Of a stretch of 34,315 nucleotides of DNA, positions 1-8,285 are shown in pieces. The notes below the pieces were generated by a model, which made no database searches, had not been told where the DNA came from, and saw only the letters and a program-made list of their open reading frames with translations. Numbering within the stretch: position 1 is the stretch's first letter; each line of letters opens with the position of its first letter. Source of the stretch: Uliginosibacterium gangwonense DSM 18521 (GTDB lineage Bacteria > Pseudomonadota > Gammaproteobacteria > Burkholderiales > Rhodocyclaceae); NCBI RefSeq assembly GCF_000373965.1, contig NZ_KB892848.1:127-34441 (forward strand), in the 5' to 3' direction. A program made the position numbers and the translations under genes.

Positions 1-372
1 ACCCATGTCACCGTGCGCCGTCCGTGGGGCAACTATACGGTGCTGGAGGAAAGACCCAGTTTCAAGATCAAGCGCATCGTCGTCAAACCCGGCGCCAGCC
101 TGAGCTTACAGATGCACCATCATCGCAGCGAACACTGGGTCGTCGTCACCGGGATTGCCAGAGTCGTGTGTGGAGAGGAGGAATTCTTCGTCAATCCCAA
201 CGAATCGACCTTTATCCCGGCGGGTTACAAGCATCGCCTTGAAAACCCCGGCCTGCTGGAGTTGGTCATGATCGAAGTCCAGCATGGCGAATACCTGGGC
301 GAAGATGACATCGTCCGCCTCCAGGATGTGTACGGACGAGATACACAACAAAACAAGGTGCTGTTTGCGTGA
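1..372 (+). CDS. Mannose-6-phosphate isomerase / mannose-1-phosphate guanylyltransferase, C-terminal part (5' end outside window)
   Basis: The frame is open from base 1, so this is the tail of a longer gene; the GTG at 13 is internal and not a real start. The product matches the cupin (type II phosphomannose isomerase) domain at the end of ManC/AlgA/CpsB-type bifunctional enzymes. Visible signatures are RPWGNY near the beginning, the metal-binding cluster HHHRSEHW followed by VVVTG, then FIPAGYKHRLEN and a conserved ending with EVQHGEYLGEDDIVR. The family makes GDP-mannose in the cytoplasm for polysaccharide synthesis. The guanylyltransferase half lies upstream of the window, so whether the gene is bifunctional cannot be seen. 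The stop is TGA at 370-372. No other polysaccharide gene lies downstream. Confidence 0.9.
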   Translation, partial: THVTVRRPWGNYTVLEERPSFKIKRIVVKPGASLSLQMHHHRSEHWVVVTGIARVVCGEEEFFVNPNESTFIPAGYKHRLENPGLLELVMIEVQHGEYLGEDDIVRLQDVYGRDTQQNKVLFA

Positions 373-540
373 TGTGTTGGTTTTATTCGATTCCATGACG
401 AAGGAATGAGTCCGAGGTGAGATCGGTACTATATCGCTCACGGAGTCTTCGCCAGCCCAGGTAGTCTTGGGAAGTGACAGGTTTGTGCTGCGTACGGGAT
501 GCTAGTGGAAGGTACGCCAACTTTTGGTTCGCTAGATTAG

Positions 541-1185
541 CTACTCTGTAGCCAGAGCATGTAGTTGTAATCGCGTGTAAGGTGTTTCATGCCCGGACAT
601 AAACAATGCGAGGTTGATTTCCCAATCATGTGTTGGCAAGTAGTTGGAATGTTTCGTACCGAAGGCGAACAAGAGTATGAAAGGTGCAAGATAAACAATC
701 CAGGGCCGTTGCTTCTGCTTTTTCATTGACCTCACCGTAACGACGGTTACAACAAAGCCTATCAGCCAGGCACAGACAACCTCGCTGACACTATGAGCAC
801 CTAGAACAACCCTCGATACAGCTACTTCTGCGCCGAGCAATAGACCGAAAACAGCGCCAGCAACGCGGAATCGAAACTGGTCAGGCAGCAGGAGCGAACT
901 GAAGAGTATCGGTAACACCGATGTCGCGAGCAAGGTGTGTCCACTAATGCCAGTGAAATTGAGAGATGCGATACCAATTCCCCAGCCAAGAAACAGTATT
1001 TTGGAAACAAGAGTGATTGCTATGGACAAGACAAGCCCAAGTACCCAGACGCATGTCGCAACGTGCTGGCGCGATTGCCATAACCCTATCACAGTGAGCG
1101 CTAGCGTCGGGAGGACCAAAGTTGCCGAACCCAAATGTGTAATAACCGACCAAGCCTGTACTGTTTGGAATACCGGACCAACCAT
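541..1185 (-). CDS. PAP2-superfamily membrane phosphatase-like protein
   Basis: This 214-residue protein has about six hydrophobic membrane segments. It resembles the PAP2 (type 2 phosphatidic acid phosphatase) family, whose members hydrolyse lipid or isoprenoid phosphates at the membrane. The central motif ISGHT and the later SRVVLGAHSVSEV correspond to the family motifs PSGH and SR-x5-H-x3-D. Two departures are seen: the last acidic residue is Glu rather than Asp, and the first motif (K-x6-RP) keeps only a Lys (SKILFLGWGIG) without Arg-Pro. I chose ATG at 1185, which has an AGG six bases upstream; a GTG at 1203 in the same frame is possible and would add six residues. It is convergent with the isomerase fragment. 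Activity is uncertain because of the altered motifs. Confidence 0.7.
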   Translation of the reverse strand: MVGPVFQTVQAWSVITHLGSATLVLPTLALTVIGLWQSRQHVATCVWVLGLVLSIAITLVSKILFLGWGIGIASLNFTGISGHTLLATSVLPILFSSLLLPDQFRFRVAGAVFGLLLGAEVAVSRVVLGAHSVSEVVCAWLIGFVVTVVTVRSMKKQKQRPWIVYLAPFILLFAFGTKHSNYLPTHDWEINLALFMSGHETPYTRLQLHALATE

Positions 1186-1256
1186 GTAGAACCTATCATC
1201 CACGATGAACCAGGGCAGAGTCTAGCTCATGACTCCCGAATAAGAAAATATTCTAA

Positions 1257-1272
1257 CCCCAATCGCGTGGGG
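1257..1272. other. Small hairpin (CCCCA/TGGGG) upstream of the PAP2 gene
   Basis: CCCCA at 1257-1261 pairs with TGGGG at 1268-1272 around a six-base loop. No clear T-run follows on the plus strand; on the minus strand the flank is T-rich. It may be a weak terminator or part of the PAP2 leader; no function is assigned. Confidence 0.25.
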
Positions 1273-1329
1273 CTGTTACTTTCTCCATTAGTATGAAGTG
1301 CAACACCTTGAACTTAGTAAGGTGTTGGG

Positions 1330-1551
1330 ATGGGAAAAATCTATACTCACATATCGATGCAAGAGCGTAACATCATTCACAGTGGTCGGAATGATGGTAT
1401 TCCTAGCAATTATAGTCGCGAACTGGGCTTTAACGTCCATGAGGTTTTTCGAGGCATTGGATCACTGTCCTGCACAAATAAAGTCGCAAACTACGCCCAG
1501 CAAGGCTTGTGGCGCGTTTTCTTATTCTCTCCATCTCAAAAAAAACAATAG
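1330..1551 (+). pseudogene. Decayed N-terminus of an IS30-like transposase
   Basis: This 73-codon frame begins MGKIYTHISMQERN and continues with SNYSRELGFNVHEV. That follows the layout of the IS30-family N-terminal helix-turn-helix (M-x-YTHL-x-ERxxI, then IARELGRxxSTxSRE), but the second half is badly eroded and the frame loses all resemblance after about residue 45. It is not part of the intact IS30 element that starts 99 bases downstream, whose N-terminus is different. I read it as the stump of an older insertion. The rest of the 1186-1649 interval shows no gene. Confidence 0.4.
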
Positions 1552-1649
1552 ATCAATTGGCTGTGACTTCCAGAAATAGATGAGACAAAATCTGGCCGGT
1601 ACAGTCGTGAGTGGTTAATGTAGTAGAATCTGAATGGCAGCTTGTCGGT

Positions 1650-1674
1650 TGCGGATTCAACCTGTGGATGCAAC
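1650..1674 (+). repeat. IS30 left inverted repeat
   Basis: This 25-base terminus starts TGCGGATTCAACC and ends GGATGCAAC. It is the reverse complement of 2854-2878 except for one position in the middle (T here, G expected). Confidence 0.9.
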
Positions 1675-1710
1675 ATACACTAAACTGCAAAAGCAGGAGG
1701 AGTGTTGCAA

Positions 1711-2871
1711 ATGAAGCAAAGACCTCGGATTTATTACTCGGCAAGCCAGAAGTTGCTGATGTGGGATCGCTGGCAGAAAGGCGAATCGCTCCAGCAGATT
1801 GCGCTGCTGTTCGATCGCAACCATTCTTCGATACAACGTATTCTGGCGGAGACGGGTGGAATACGCCCCAAGCAACGATGTCGCAGTCGACTGGCTTTGA
1901 GCTTGGTCGAACGAGAAGAGATTTCGCGTGCTATAGCGGTAGGGCACTCAATGCGTTTTATCGCAGCCCAACTTGGGCGGGCGCCATCGACCATCAGCCG
2001 CGAGATCAGGCGTAATGGTGGAAGTAGTTCCTACCGAGCAACTCAAGCCGATCAAGCCGCCTGGGATCATGGGCGTCGCCCCAAGAGATGCAAGCTGGTG
2101 GAGAATCGGGCACTGGCACACCTCGTGTCAGACAAGCTCCAATCCCAGTGGTCCCCTGAGCAAATTGCAGGATGGCTTAAGCATACATATCCGAGCAACG
2201 GGGGCTATCAAGTGTCACACGAAACCATCTATCGCAGCCTCTTTATTCAGGCTCGTGGTGCTCTGAAGAAGGAACTTCTGGCACATCTCCGGCGCACACG
2301 TGTTATGCGTCGCTCTCGTCACCACACACAGAAGACGGACGACCACGGCCGAATAGTCGACGCTGTGTCGATAAGCGAACGTCCAGCCACCGCTGAGGAT
2401 AGGGCCGTCCCGGGGCACTGGGAAGGAGACATGCTGTGCGGAAGTTCTAATAGCCAGATTGCAACACTGGTCGAACGCCAAACGCGCTATCTGATGTTGG
2501 TAAAGCTACCCGGTAAGGATACCGAGACCGTTATTAACGCGTTAATCAAGAACACCCGAAAGTTGCCGCAGGAACTCTACAAATCGCTGACCTGGGATCG
2601 TGGCAAAGAGATGGCCGACCACAAGCGATTTACCTTGGCCACTGACATCCGGGTTTACTTCTGTGACCCTCATAATCCGTGGCAGCGTGGGTCCAATGAG
2701 AATACAAATGGGTTGTTGAGGCAGTATTTCCCAAAGGGGACTGATCTCCCAGGCTACTCGCAGGCAAAACTTAATGCAGTGGCCAGACGACTGAACGAGC
2801 GGCCAAGAAAAACACTCAACTACGAAACACCGGCTGAACGATTTCAACAGGCTGTTGCATCCACCGGTTGA
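1711..2871 (+). CDS. IS30-family transposase
   Basis: This 386-residue DDE transposase catalyses movement of the surrounding element. It has an N-terminal helix-turn-helix region, including the IS30-typical stretch RAPSTISREIRRNGG. A C-terminal RNase H-like catalytic core follows. The catalytic triad can be placed at D240 (HWEGDM), D296 (TWDRGKEM) and E330 (SNENTNGLLRQ); the 33-residue gap between the last two is the usual DD33E of IS30. AGGAGG at 1695-1700 lies ten bases before ATG 1711, which decides the start; GTG at 1702 is in frame but only one base from that site. No frameshift or stop interrupts it, so it is probably functional. Confidence 0.93.
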   Translation: MKQRPRIYYSASQKLLMWDRWQKGESLQQIALLFDRNHSSIQRILAETGGIRPKQRCRSRLALSLVEREEISRAIAVGHSMRFIAAQLGRAPSTISREIRRNGGSSSYRATQADQAAWDHGRRPKRCKLVENRALAHLVSDKLQSQWSPEQIAGWLKHTYPSNGGYQVSHETIYRSLFIQARGALKKELLAHLRRTRVMRRSRHHTQKTDDHGRIVDAVSISERPATAEDRAVPGHWEGDMLCGSSNSQIATLVERQTRYLMLVKLPGKDTETVINALIKNTRKLPQELYKSLTWDRGKEMADHKRFTLATDIRVYFCDPHNPWQRGSNENTNGLLRQYFPKGTDLPGYSQAKLNAVARRLNERPRKTLNYETPAERFQQAVASTG

Positions 2872-2878
2872 ATCCGCA
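2854..2878 (-). repeat. IS30 right inverted repeat
   Basis: This 25-base terminus begins GTTGCATCC and ends AATCCGCA, pairing with 1650-1674. It contains the transposase stop codon (TGA at 2869-2871). The same repeat with one change occurs at 10449-10473. Confidence 0.9.
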
Positions 2879-2932
2879 CTCATAGTAGTCATCATCCCTT
2901 GATACTCACGCTCACAACAATTTGCGCGACCA

Positions 2933-5900
2933 CTAATGGAAATCCCGACTGACAACAGTAATATCCCCCAGCAATACCGAGAGATCCACCAGACGCTTGG
3001 CCACCAGATGCACAACGTCTCCTTCACGCTGGATCTGCCCATACACACCGAGCAGGCTGGCACTGAGGATTTCGCGGCGGAAGGGATTGACGAGGCTGGG
3101 ATAGACGACAACGTTACTGACACCACTTTCATCTTCCATGGTGATGAACACCACCCCTTCGGCCGTGCCGGGGCGCTGGCGGCAGGTGACCAGTCCCGCA
3201 ACGCGCGCCAGGGCGCGGTCCCCACAGGCGTTCGCGTCTGCGGCAGAAATGAACCGGTGCTTGGCAAGTTGCTCGCGCAGCAAGGCCAAGGGGTGACGTC
3301 CCAGCGTCAGTGCGACGCTGTCATAATCAGCAACAATGTTCTCTCCTTCGGTGGGGATAGTCAGTGTGGGCTGTCTCTCCGGGCGCTGGATGCCTTCAAA
3401 AAGATCACGTTGCACAAACACGCCTGCCACTTCCCATGCAGCCTGACGACGATGCCCGGCAAGCCCCTTCAGTGCATTGGCATGGGCCAGCAAGCGTAAG
3501 GTAGCGCTATCCAGATTGGCGCGATGCGCCAGATCATCCACCGAGGCAAAGGGTGCGCGCTGGCGCGCCGCGACAATGCCCTGTGCAAGGTTCTGATTCA
3601 GCCCTCTGATCTCTCTGAACCCAAGTCGCGCCGCCGGTTGATGGCGGGGGTTGCCCTCAAAGATCAGGCTGCAATCCCAGTTGCTGGCACACACATCCAC
3701 GGGTTCAACGCGCACGCCGTGACGCCGGGCATCCTGTACCAATTGTGCGGGGGCATAAAACCCCATCGGCTGGCTATTGAGCAGTGCGGTGAGGAATACT
3801 GCAGGATAATGGCATTTGATCCATGCCGAAGCATACACCAGCAGCGCAAAGCTGGCGGCGTGGCTTTCCGGAAAACCGTAACTCGCAAACCCATGTAACT
3901 GGCGGATCAGGGATTGGGCAAATTCTTCGCTATAACCGCGTTCGCGCATACCGCTGAGCAGCTTCTCCTCGAAGGGGCCGATGCTGCCTTTGCGCTTCCA
4001 GGCCGCCATGGCTCGCCGCAAGGCATCCGCTTCATCTGCAGTGAAGCCTGCCGCCACCATGGAGAGCTGCATGGCTTGTTCCTGAAAAATCGGTACGCCC
4101 AGAGTACGCTCCAGAATGCTTTGAACTGCATCACTGGGGTAGAGGACGGGTTCTGCACCCGTGCGCCGTCTCAGGTAGGGATGCACCATGTTGCCCTGGA
4201 TCGGGCCAGGGCGCACCAGGGATACCTCGATGACTAAGTCATAGAATTTCTTTGGCCTGAGGCGTGGCAGCATGGCCATCTGGGCGCGGGACTCCACCTG
4301 AAATACGCCGACGGTATCGGCCTTTTGCAGCATCTGGTACGTAGCGGGATCTTCACGGGGGATATCCTGCATGCGCATCGGGCGCTGCAAGCATTGGCCC
4401 ACGCCTTCCAGCGCCCGTCGCAAGGCAGAGAGCATACCGAGTGCCAGCACGTCGACTTTGAGGAGCCCCATGGCATCCAGATCGTCCTTATCCCACTGGA
4501 TAACGCTGCGATCAGGCATCGCGGCGTTCTCGATCGGCACCAGCCGCGAAAGTGGCCCGCGTGAGATTACAAAGCCCCCGACGTGTTGGGAGAGGTGGCG
4601 CGGAAACCCGCGCAGTGCCTCGGCCAGATGCAGCCATTTTTGTACGCGTGGGCTGTCCGGATTCAAGCCCGCCGCAGCAAGGCGTTCCGGCAGGGTTTCA
4701 CGCTTGTCCCACCATGCCATGGATTTGGTCAGCGCTTCGATTTGCGGCAAGCCGAAGCCCAGCGCACGCCCCACATCGCGCATGGCGCCGCGCGTGCGAT
4801 AACAGATCACGGTGGCAGCCAGCGCTGCACGGTCACGGCCATATTTGCGATAGAGATACTGGATGACTTCTTCGCGCCGCTCATGCTCAAAATCCACATC
4901 AATATCCGGCGGCTCGTTACGTTCCTTGGAGATGAACCGTTCAAAGAGCAATTCTGAATGCGCCGGGTCAACCTCGGTAATGCCCAAGGCATAGCAGACC
5001 GCTGAATTGGCTGCCGATCCACGCCCTTGACACAGGATGTTCTGGCTACGGGCAAAGCGCACAATGTCGAACACCGTGAGAAAGTAGGGTTCAAATCGTA
5101 ATTCACCAATCAGGCTCAGTTCGTGCTCGATGCGTCCGCGTACCTTATCGGGTACGCCATCGGTATAACGCCTGGCTAAGCCGTCTTCTGTCATCTGGCG
5201 CAGGTAGTCGGCAGCAGACACACCTGCCGGCACGATTTCATCGGGATATTCGTAGCGCAACTCATCGAGCGAGAAATGGCAGCGTTCGGCCACACGCAAG
5301 GTTTCCGCCAGCAATTCCTCCGGGTAAAGGGTGGCCAGCCGCAGGCGGGAGCGCATAGCTCGCTCGGCATTGGGATACAGGGCATAGCCTGCCTGCTCCA
5401 CGGAGGTGTTCAGGCGCAGTGCGGTGAGCACATCCTGTAAAGGACGCCGTGCCTTGCTGTGCATGTGCACGTCCCCCGCCGCCAGCAGGGGAATCTCCAG
5501 ATGCTGACTGATGGCTCGCAGCTTCGCCAGACGCCATGCGTCGTCAGGCTGCAGATGGCGTTCGTACACGATCCAGACCCGATCCGGAAAGCGCTGGCGC
5601 AACCACTGCCCCTGTTCGGCATCTGGCGCCTGCTCGGGGAGCCACAGCGCCAGACAACCGGGGAGGGCGCCGAAGGGGGTGAGGGGCTCGAAATCGCCCG
5701 GCTGGATGTTGTACTCGCCTTTCTCGGCGCGACGTCGGGCTAATGTGACCAAAGCCGAGAGGTTGCCGTAGCCCTCCCGGTCGCAGGCCAGACAGATTAT
5801 CCTCAAGCCATTGGAGAGACGCATCTCGGTGCCATGCAGGAGCTTGATTCCCACCTCTTTGGCTGCGATGTGGGCCCGCGCAGCCCCCGCAAACGAGCAT

Positions 5901-6070
5901 TCATCAGTAATAGCCAGCGCACGGTAACCATAAGCGTGGGCCTGCTGCACCAATTCCTCTGCATGCGAGGCGCCGCGCAGAAAGGTGAAGTTGGACAGGC
6001 AGTGCAGCTCTGCGTAATCGGGCAGGGTGGCAAAGCCCGGGGTCGGGGTAGATTCAGGCAAAGAGGCCAT
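2933..6070 (-). CDS. dnaE2: Error-prone DNA polymerase III alpha subunit DnaE2 (ImuC)
   Basis: This 1045-residue C-family polymerase carries out mutagenic translesion synthesis with ImuA and ImuB after DNA damage. It starts with a PHP domain (YAELHCLSNFTFLRGASH, residues 19-36). The palm follows, with GRGSAANSAVCYALG and the catalytic PDIDVDF (D389 and D391), then GLLKVDVLALGML. The C-terminus has an OB-fold region (VVYPSLVNPFRREIL). It ends SRDFH, the usual end of DnaE2, so it is full length. I placed the start at ATG 6070, which gives a 17-base overlap with the imuB end; a frame extension to 6214 has no family resemblance. It is the third gene of the imuA-imuB-dnaE2 operon and should be induced with it. 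An IS30 copy has landed just beyond its stop without damaging it. Confidence 0.96.
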   Translation of the reverse strand: MASLPESTPTPGFATLPDYAELHCLSNFTFLRGASHAEELVQQAHAYGYRALAITDECSFAGAARAHIAAKEVGIKLLHGTEMRLSNGLRIICLACDREGYGNLSALVTLARRRAEKGEYNIQPGDFEPLTPFGALPGCLALWLPEQAPDAEQGQWLRQRFPDRVWIVYERHLQPDDAWRLAKLRAISQHLEIPLLAAGDVHMHSKARRPLQDVLTALRLNTSVEQAGYALYPNAERAMRSRLRLATLYPEELLAETLRVAERCHFSLDELRYEYPDEIVPAGVSAADYLRQMTEDGLARRYTDGVPDKVRGRIEHELSLIGELRFEPYFLTVFDIVRFARSQNILCQGRGSAANSAVCYALGITEVDPAHSELLFERFISKERNEPPDIDVDFEHERREEVIQYLYRKYGRDRAALAATVICYRTRGAMRDVGRALGFGLPQIEALTKSMAWWDKRETLPERLAAAGLNPDSPRVQKWLHLAEALRGFPRHLSQHVGGFVISRGPLSRLVPIENAAMPDRSVIQWDKDDLDAMGLLKVDVLALGMLSALRRALEGVGQCLQRPMRMQDIPREDPATYQMLQKADTVGVFQVESRAQMAMLPRLRPKKFYDLVIEVSLVRPGPIQGNMVHPYLRRRTGAEPVLYPSDAVQSILERTLGVPIFQEQAMQLSMVAAGFTADEADALRRAMAAWKRKGSIGPFEEKLLSGMRERGYSEEFAQSLIRQLHGFASYGFPESHAASFALLVYASAWIKCHYPAVFLTALLNSQPMGFYAPAQLVQDARRHGVRVEPVDVCASNWDCSLIFEGNPRHQPAARLGFREIRGLNQNLAQGIVAARQRAPFASVDDLAHRANLDSATLRLLAHANALKGLAGHRRQAAWEVAGVFVQRDLFEGIQRPERQPTLTIPTEGENIVADYDSVALTLGRHPLALLREQLAKHRFISAADANACGDRALARVAGLVTCRQRPGTAEGVVFITMEDESGVSNVVVYPSLVNPFRREILSASLLGVYGQIQREGDVVHLVAKRLVDLSVLLGDITVVSRDFH

Positions 6071-7487
6071 GCAGCCACCATCCTTCCTGATCACGATAAA
6101 TCCACAGCCATTGGCCATTCGGAGCAAAGGCGACGAAATAGTCACGCCGCAAATCCCCGGTGGCGCCAGCTTCCCCCTCATCCCACCAGCCGCTCTCGAT
6201 CCGCTCGGGGCCACTGATCAGCACCAGTGGTCCGCCATGGTCCGGGCGACCCTGCCGTTCGCGCAGACGCCGTGGTTTGGGCGTGAGCCACACAGGGCGC
6301 GGAAATGCCGGGCTAGCCGTAACATGGGGCGTGCTAGCAAGCAGGTGCGCGTTCTCGGGGCGATGGTCCGCCCGTGCGCCCAAAATCTGGACGGCCTCTT
6401 CGCCCACGCGTACCCGCAAGCGATCCAGCACCTCAGCCACACTGTTTTTGGGTGGTGCCTGCCCGAACAGCGCCAGGGCTTCACCTTGAAGGGGCTCGAT
6501 GCGTGTGGCCTCCAGACGCAAGGCTTCCACGGCGTCCTTCAGGCGATGGCGCTCCAGGCGTTCGCGCAGCAGACGCTCAATCCGGCTGGCCTGATACACC
6601 GGTTCGGCAAAGCGCAAACGCAGCTGGGTGGGGTCTTGATGCGGGTGCTCCAGGATCAGCACACATTCGCGTAGCCCACTGGCACGCCGACTCAGCCACC
6701 CGGATAAGGCCGCGATGATGCGACGGCTGGAAAACAGAATAGCCGTGGTGTGCTCCACCGGAGCGGGCCATTCGATGCGTTGAGAAAAGCGCTCCGGGAA
6801 GATGAAGGACTCACGTGGGTCACTCAATTCGCCCAGCGCCTGCGCCAATTGCAGCACAAAACCCGTCCCCAGCCGGGCAGCCAACCCCTCACGTGGCAAA
6901 CTCAGTAGTTCTCCCAGTCGGGAAATACCCCAGGCCTGCACAGCAGCAAGCGAATTTGCTTCGAGCGCCAAAGCGGCAACAGGCACCTCAGCCAAGGCGC
7001 CGAACAGGTCAGTCGCAGTTGCATCCTGCCACGCCTCATGTAAGCCCGCACGGGCACGCCAAAGGGCTGCACGGGGGGTAGGTGCCAAACCAATCTTGGG
7101 CGAAAAGCCCAACCCAGCCGATTCGCTACAAGCTATGTCCAGCAGACGGTCCAACCCCTCGAATAGGCGCAGGCAACCGCCAATTTCCAGCAAGAGCGCG
7201 TTCGGGGCTTCCATATACACATGGGGCGTCAGTCGCCCAGCCCAGCAGGCCAGATTCTGCAAAGCCTGCACTTCAGCCGGAATCGTGCGGGTGTAGACGT
7301 GCAGGGTCGGCGCCAGTGCCCAGGCGCTGCCAGTCTTCATCCCCGCATGAATCCCCGCTGCGTCGGCCAATGCATTGCAAGCAACAACGCGATCAGCCCA
7401 GACCACGACCGTGGGGCGCTCACACGGCGGAAAGACTTCGAGCGGAAGACGCGGAAAATGGAGCGCCAGCCAGAGCGGGGAAGCCAT
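6054..7487 (-). CDS. imuB: ImuB, Y-family polymerase-like mutasome protein
   Basis: This 477-residue protein belongs to the inactive Y-family (DinP/UmuC-like) branch, which acts as the hub linking DnaE2 to the sliding clamp rather than as a polymerase. The N-terminus LWLALHFPRLPLEVF replaces the acidic catalytic motif of active Y-family enzymes, as is usual in ImuB. Further family stretches are LLEIGGCLRLFEG and GLGFSPKIGLAPTPRAA. The C-terminal part contains RPVWLTPKPRRL and ends with the typical tryptophan-rich DQEGWWLHGLFA. The start at ATG 7487 gives a 68-base overlap with imuA; the frame continues to 7832 but that extension is only the shadow of imuA. It overlaps dnaE2 by 17 bases, suggesting translational coupling. 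Confidence 0.94.
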   Translation of the reverse strand: MASPLWLALHFPRLPLEVFPPCERPTVVVWADRVVACNALADAAGIHAGMKTGSAWALAPTLHVYTRTIPAEVQALQNLACWAGRLTPHVYMEAPNALLLEIGGCLRLFEGLDRLLDIACSESAGLGFSPKIGLAPTPRAALWRARAGLHEAWQDATATDLFGALAEVPVAALALEANSLAAVQAWGISRLGELLSLPREGLAARLGTGFVLQLAQALGELSDPRESFIFPERFSQRIEWPAPVEHTTAILFSSRRIIAALSGWLSRRASGLRECVLILEHPHQDPTQLRLRFAEPVYQASRIERLLRERLERHRLKDAVEALRLEATRIEPLQGEALALFGQAPPKNSVAEVLDRLRVRVGEEAVQILGARADHRPENAHLLASTPHVTASPAFPRPVWLTPKPRRLRERQGRPDHGGPLVLISGPERIESGWWDEGEAGATGDLRRDYFVAFAPNGQWLWIYRDQEGWWLHGLFA

Positions 7488-8136
7488 GATCGATACGGAA
7501 AACCGGTCGGGGGATGTCGATTTCGATGGACTGCGCCACCGGCGCACCCCGGCGTTTGAACACATGGACAGACAGCCCGGCGCGTGCATGTCGCCCCGCA
7601 TGGAGTGCCACACGCAGGGGCGCTGGCGAAGATTGCTGTGCGCACGCCGATGGGCGCATGACAAAGGCCAGTGGGCGCTGCCCCTGTGCTGCGACCTGCA
7701 AACGGCGCATCTGCGGCGGCTGCGCTTCAGGCAACCACGCCACAACGCCCCCAAATGCGCCAGAAGAGAGAATCTGCTCGACACACCACAAGGCATCCAG
7801 CCCCTTGACGGGTAGCACGAGCAACCGCTCAAGACTCAACCCCCATTGCAGCAAAGCGGGTGCGTAAACCGGCAAAGCAGGCGCCACCCAGGCCAGCCAG
7901 GCACCTTCTGCACTAAGGCGTGCCAGAGCTGGGTGCAGCAATTCCAGCTCACCAATTCCCGGCTGATCCAGCAGCAGCTCACTTAAAGCCCCGCACGGCC
8001 AGCCCGCCCCCGGCAACAACGCATCCAGCGCCGCATAACCACTGGCCACACAATCCGCCCCCAGCTCAGCCACCCGATCCCCTCGCCAGATATCCGGGCG
8101 ATGGAGGAGAGAGGAGGGTTCAGCGGAAGCAGGCAT
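7420..8136 (-). CDS. imuA: ImuA, RecA/SulA-like mutasome protein
   Basis: This 238-residue protein is the first gene of the mutagenesis cassette. ImuA proteins are RecA-related and support ImuB/DnaE2 translesion synthesis in the cytoplasm. The region GWPCGALSELLLDQPGIGEL corresponds to the start of the RecA-like fold, with the Walker-A loop degenerated as is common in the family. Further family blocks are AWVAPALPVYAPALLQWG, LWCVEQILSSGAFGGVVAWLP and RRLQVAAQGQRPLAFVMRP. The ATG at 8136 is only 28 bases from the last base of the LexA half-site nearest the gene, giving a short leader with no obvious Shine-Dalgarno sequence. No lexA2 gene, present in some cassettes, lies upstream here. Confidence 0.9.
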   Translation of the reverse strand: MPASAEPSSLLHRPDIWRGDRVAELGADCVASGYAALDALLPGAGWPCGALSELLLDQPGIGELELLHPALARLSAEGAWLAWVAPALPVYAPALLQWGLSLERLLVLPVKGLDALWCVEQILSSGAFGGVVAWLPEAQPPQMRRLQVAAQGQRPLAFVMRPSACAQQSSPAPLRVALHAGRHARAGLSVHVFKRRGAPVAQSIEIDIPRPVFRIDHGFPALAGAPFSASSARSLSAV

Positions 8137-8140
8137 GGTG

Positions 8141-8193
8141 AGGATTGAAATGCTGTTAATATTTACAGTATTTCAATCCTGGCACTTCGTCAA
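8141..8193 (-). promoter_or_regulatory. LexA-controlled promoter of imuA-imuB-dnaE2
   Basis: Reading the minus strand, TTGACG (8188-8193) and TACTGT (8165-8170) are separated by 17 bases and form a good sigma-70-type promoter. CTGT-N8-ACAG at 8153-8168 is a classic SOS box and overlaps the -10 element, so LexA would block RNA polymerase there. The box is the core of a larger near-perfect palindrome at 8141-8180 with two 16-base arms, one mismatch and an eight-base centre. Transcription would begin near 8157, leaving a leader of about 20 bases before ATG 8136. Induction by DNA damage is inferred from the box, not shown. Confidence 0.9.
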
Positions 8194-8285
8194 GGGGCTT
8201 AGAACGATGTTTTACTCAGCGAGTGGGCACAATAAGGTCGGGGCGGGTGTTCGGCCAAAGCAACCTTAGTCAGCATTCCTATTAT

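Larger units (their letters stand above)
1650..2878 (+). mobile_element. Complete IS30-family insertion sequence
   Basis: The 1229-base element is bounded by 25-base inverted repeats (1650-1674 and 2854-2878) that match with one mismatch. It contains a single transposase gene whose stop codon lies inside the right repeat. Size, DDE spacing and one-gene organisation fit the IS30 family. I could not find a matching 2-3 base target duplication: the flanks read GGT on the left and CTC on the right. The element sits 54 bases beyond the stop codon of dnaE2. A 188-base fragment of a closely related copy lies at 10286-10473 in the same orientation. Confidence 0.92.

Noticed and set aside
1298-1579. 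93-codon plus-strand frame as a membrane protein gene
   Set aside because: It overlaps the IS30 relic in a different frame, has no ribosome site, and its hydrophobic run is short and unsupported.
1647-2881. Target-site duplication of the IS30 copy
   Set aside because: Left flank GGT and right flank CTC do not match; no 2-4 base duplication fits, so none is annotated.
2542-3267. 241-codon minus-strand frame across the IS30 end and dnaE2 tail
   Set aside because: It is out of frame with dnaE2 and antisense to the transposase, both of which have clear family sequence.
6071-6214. N-terminal extension of DnaE2 to 1093 residues
   Set aside because: It lies wholly inside the imuB C-terminus and reads as non-family sequence; the family N-terminus begins after ATG 6070.
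7488-7832. N-terminal extension of ImuB to 592 residues
   Set aside because: It is the shadow of imuA in another frame; ImuB family sequence starts at MASPLWLALHF.
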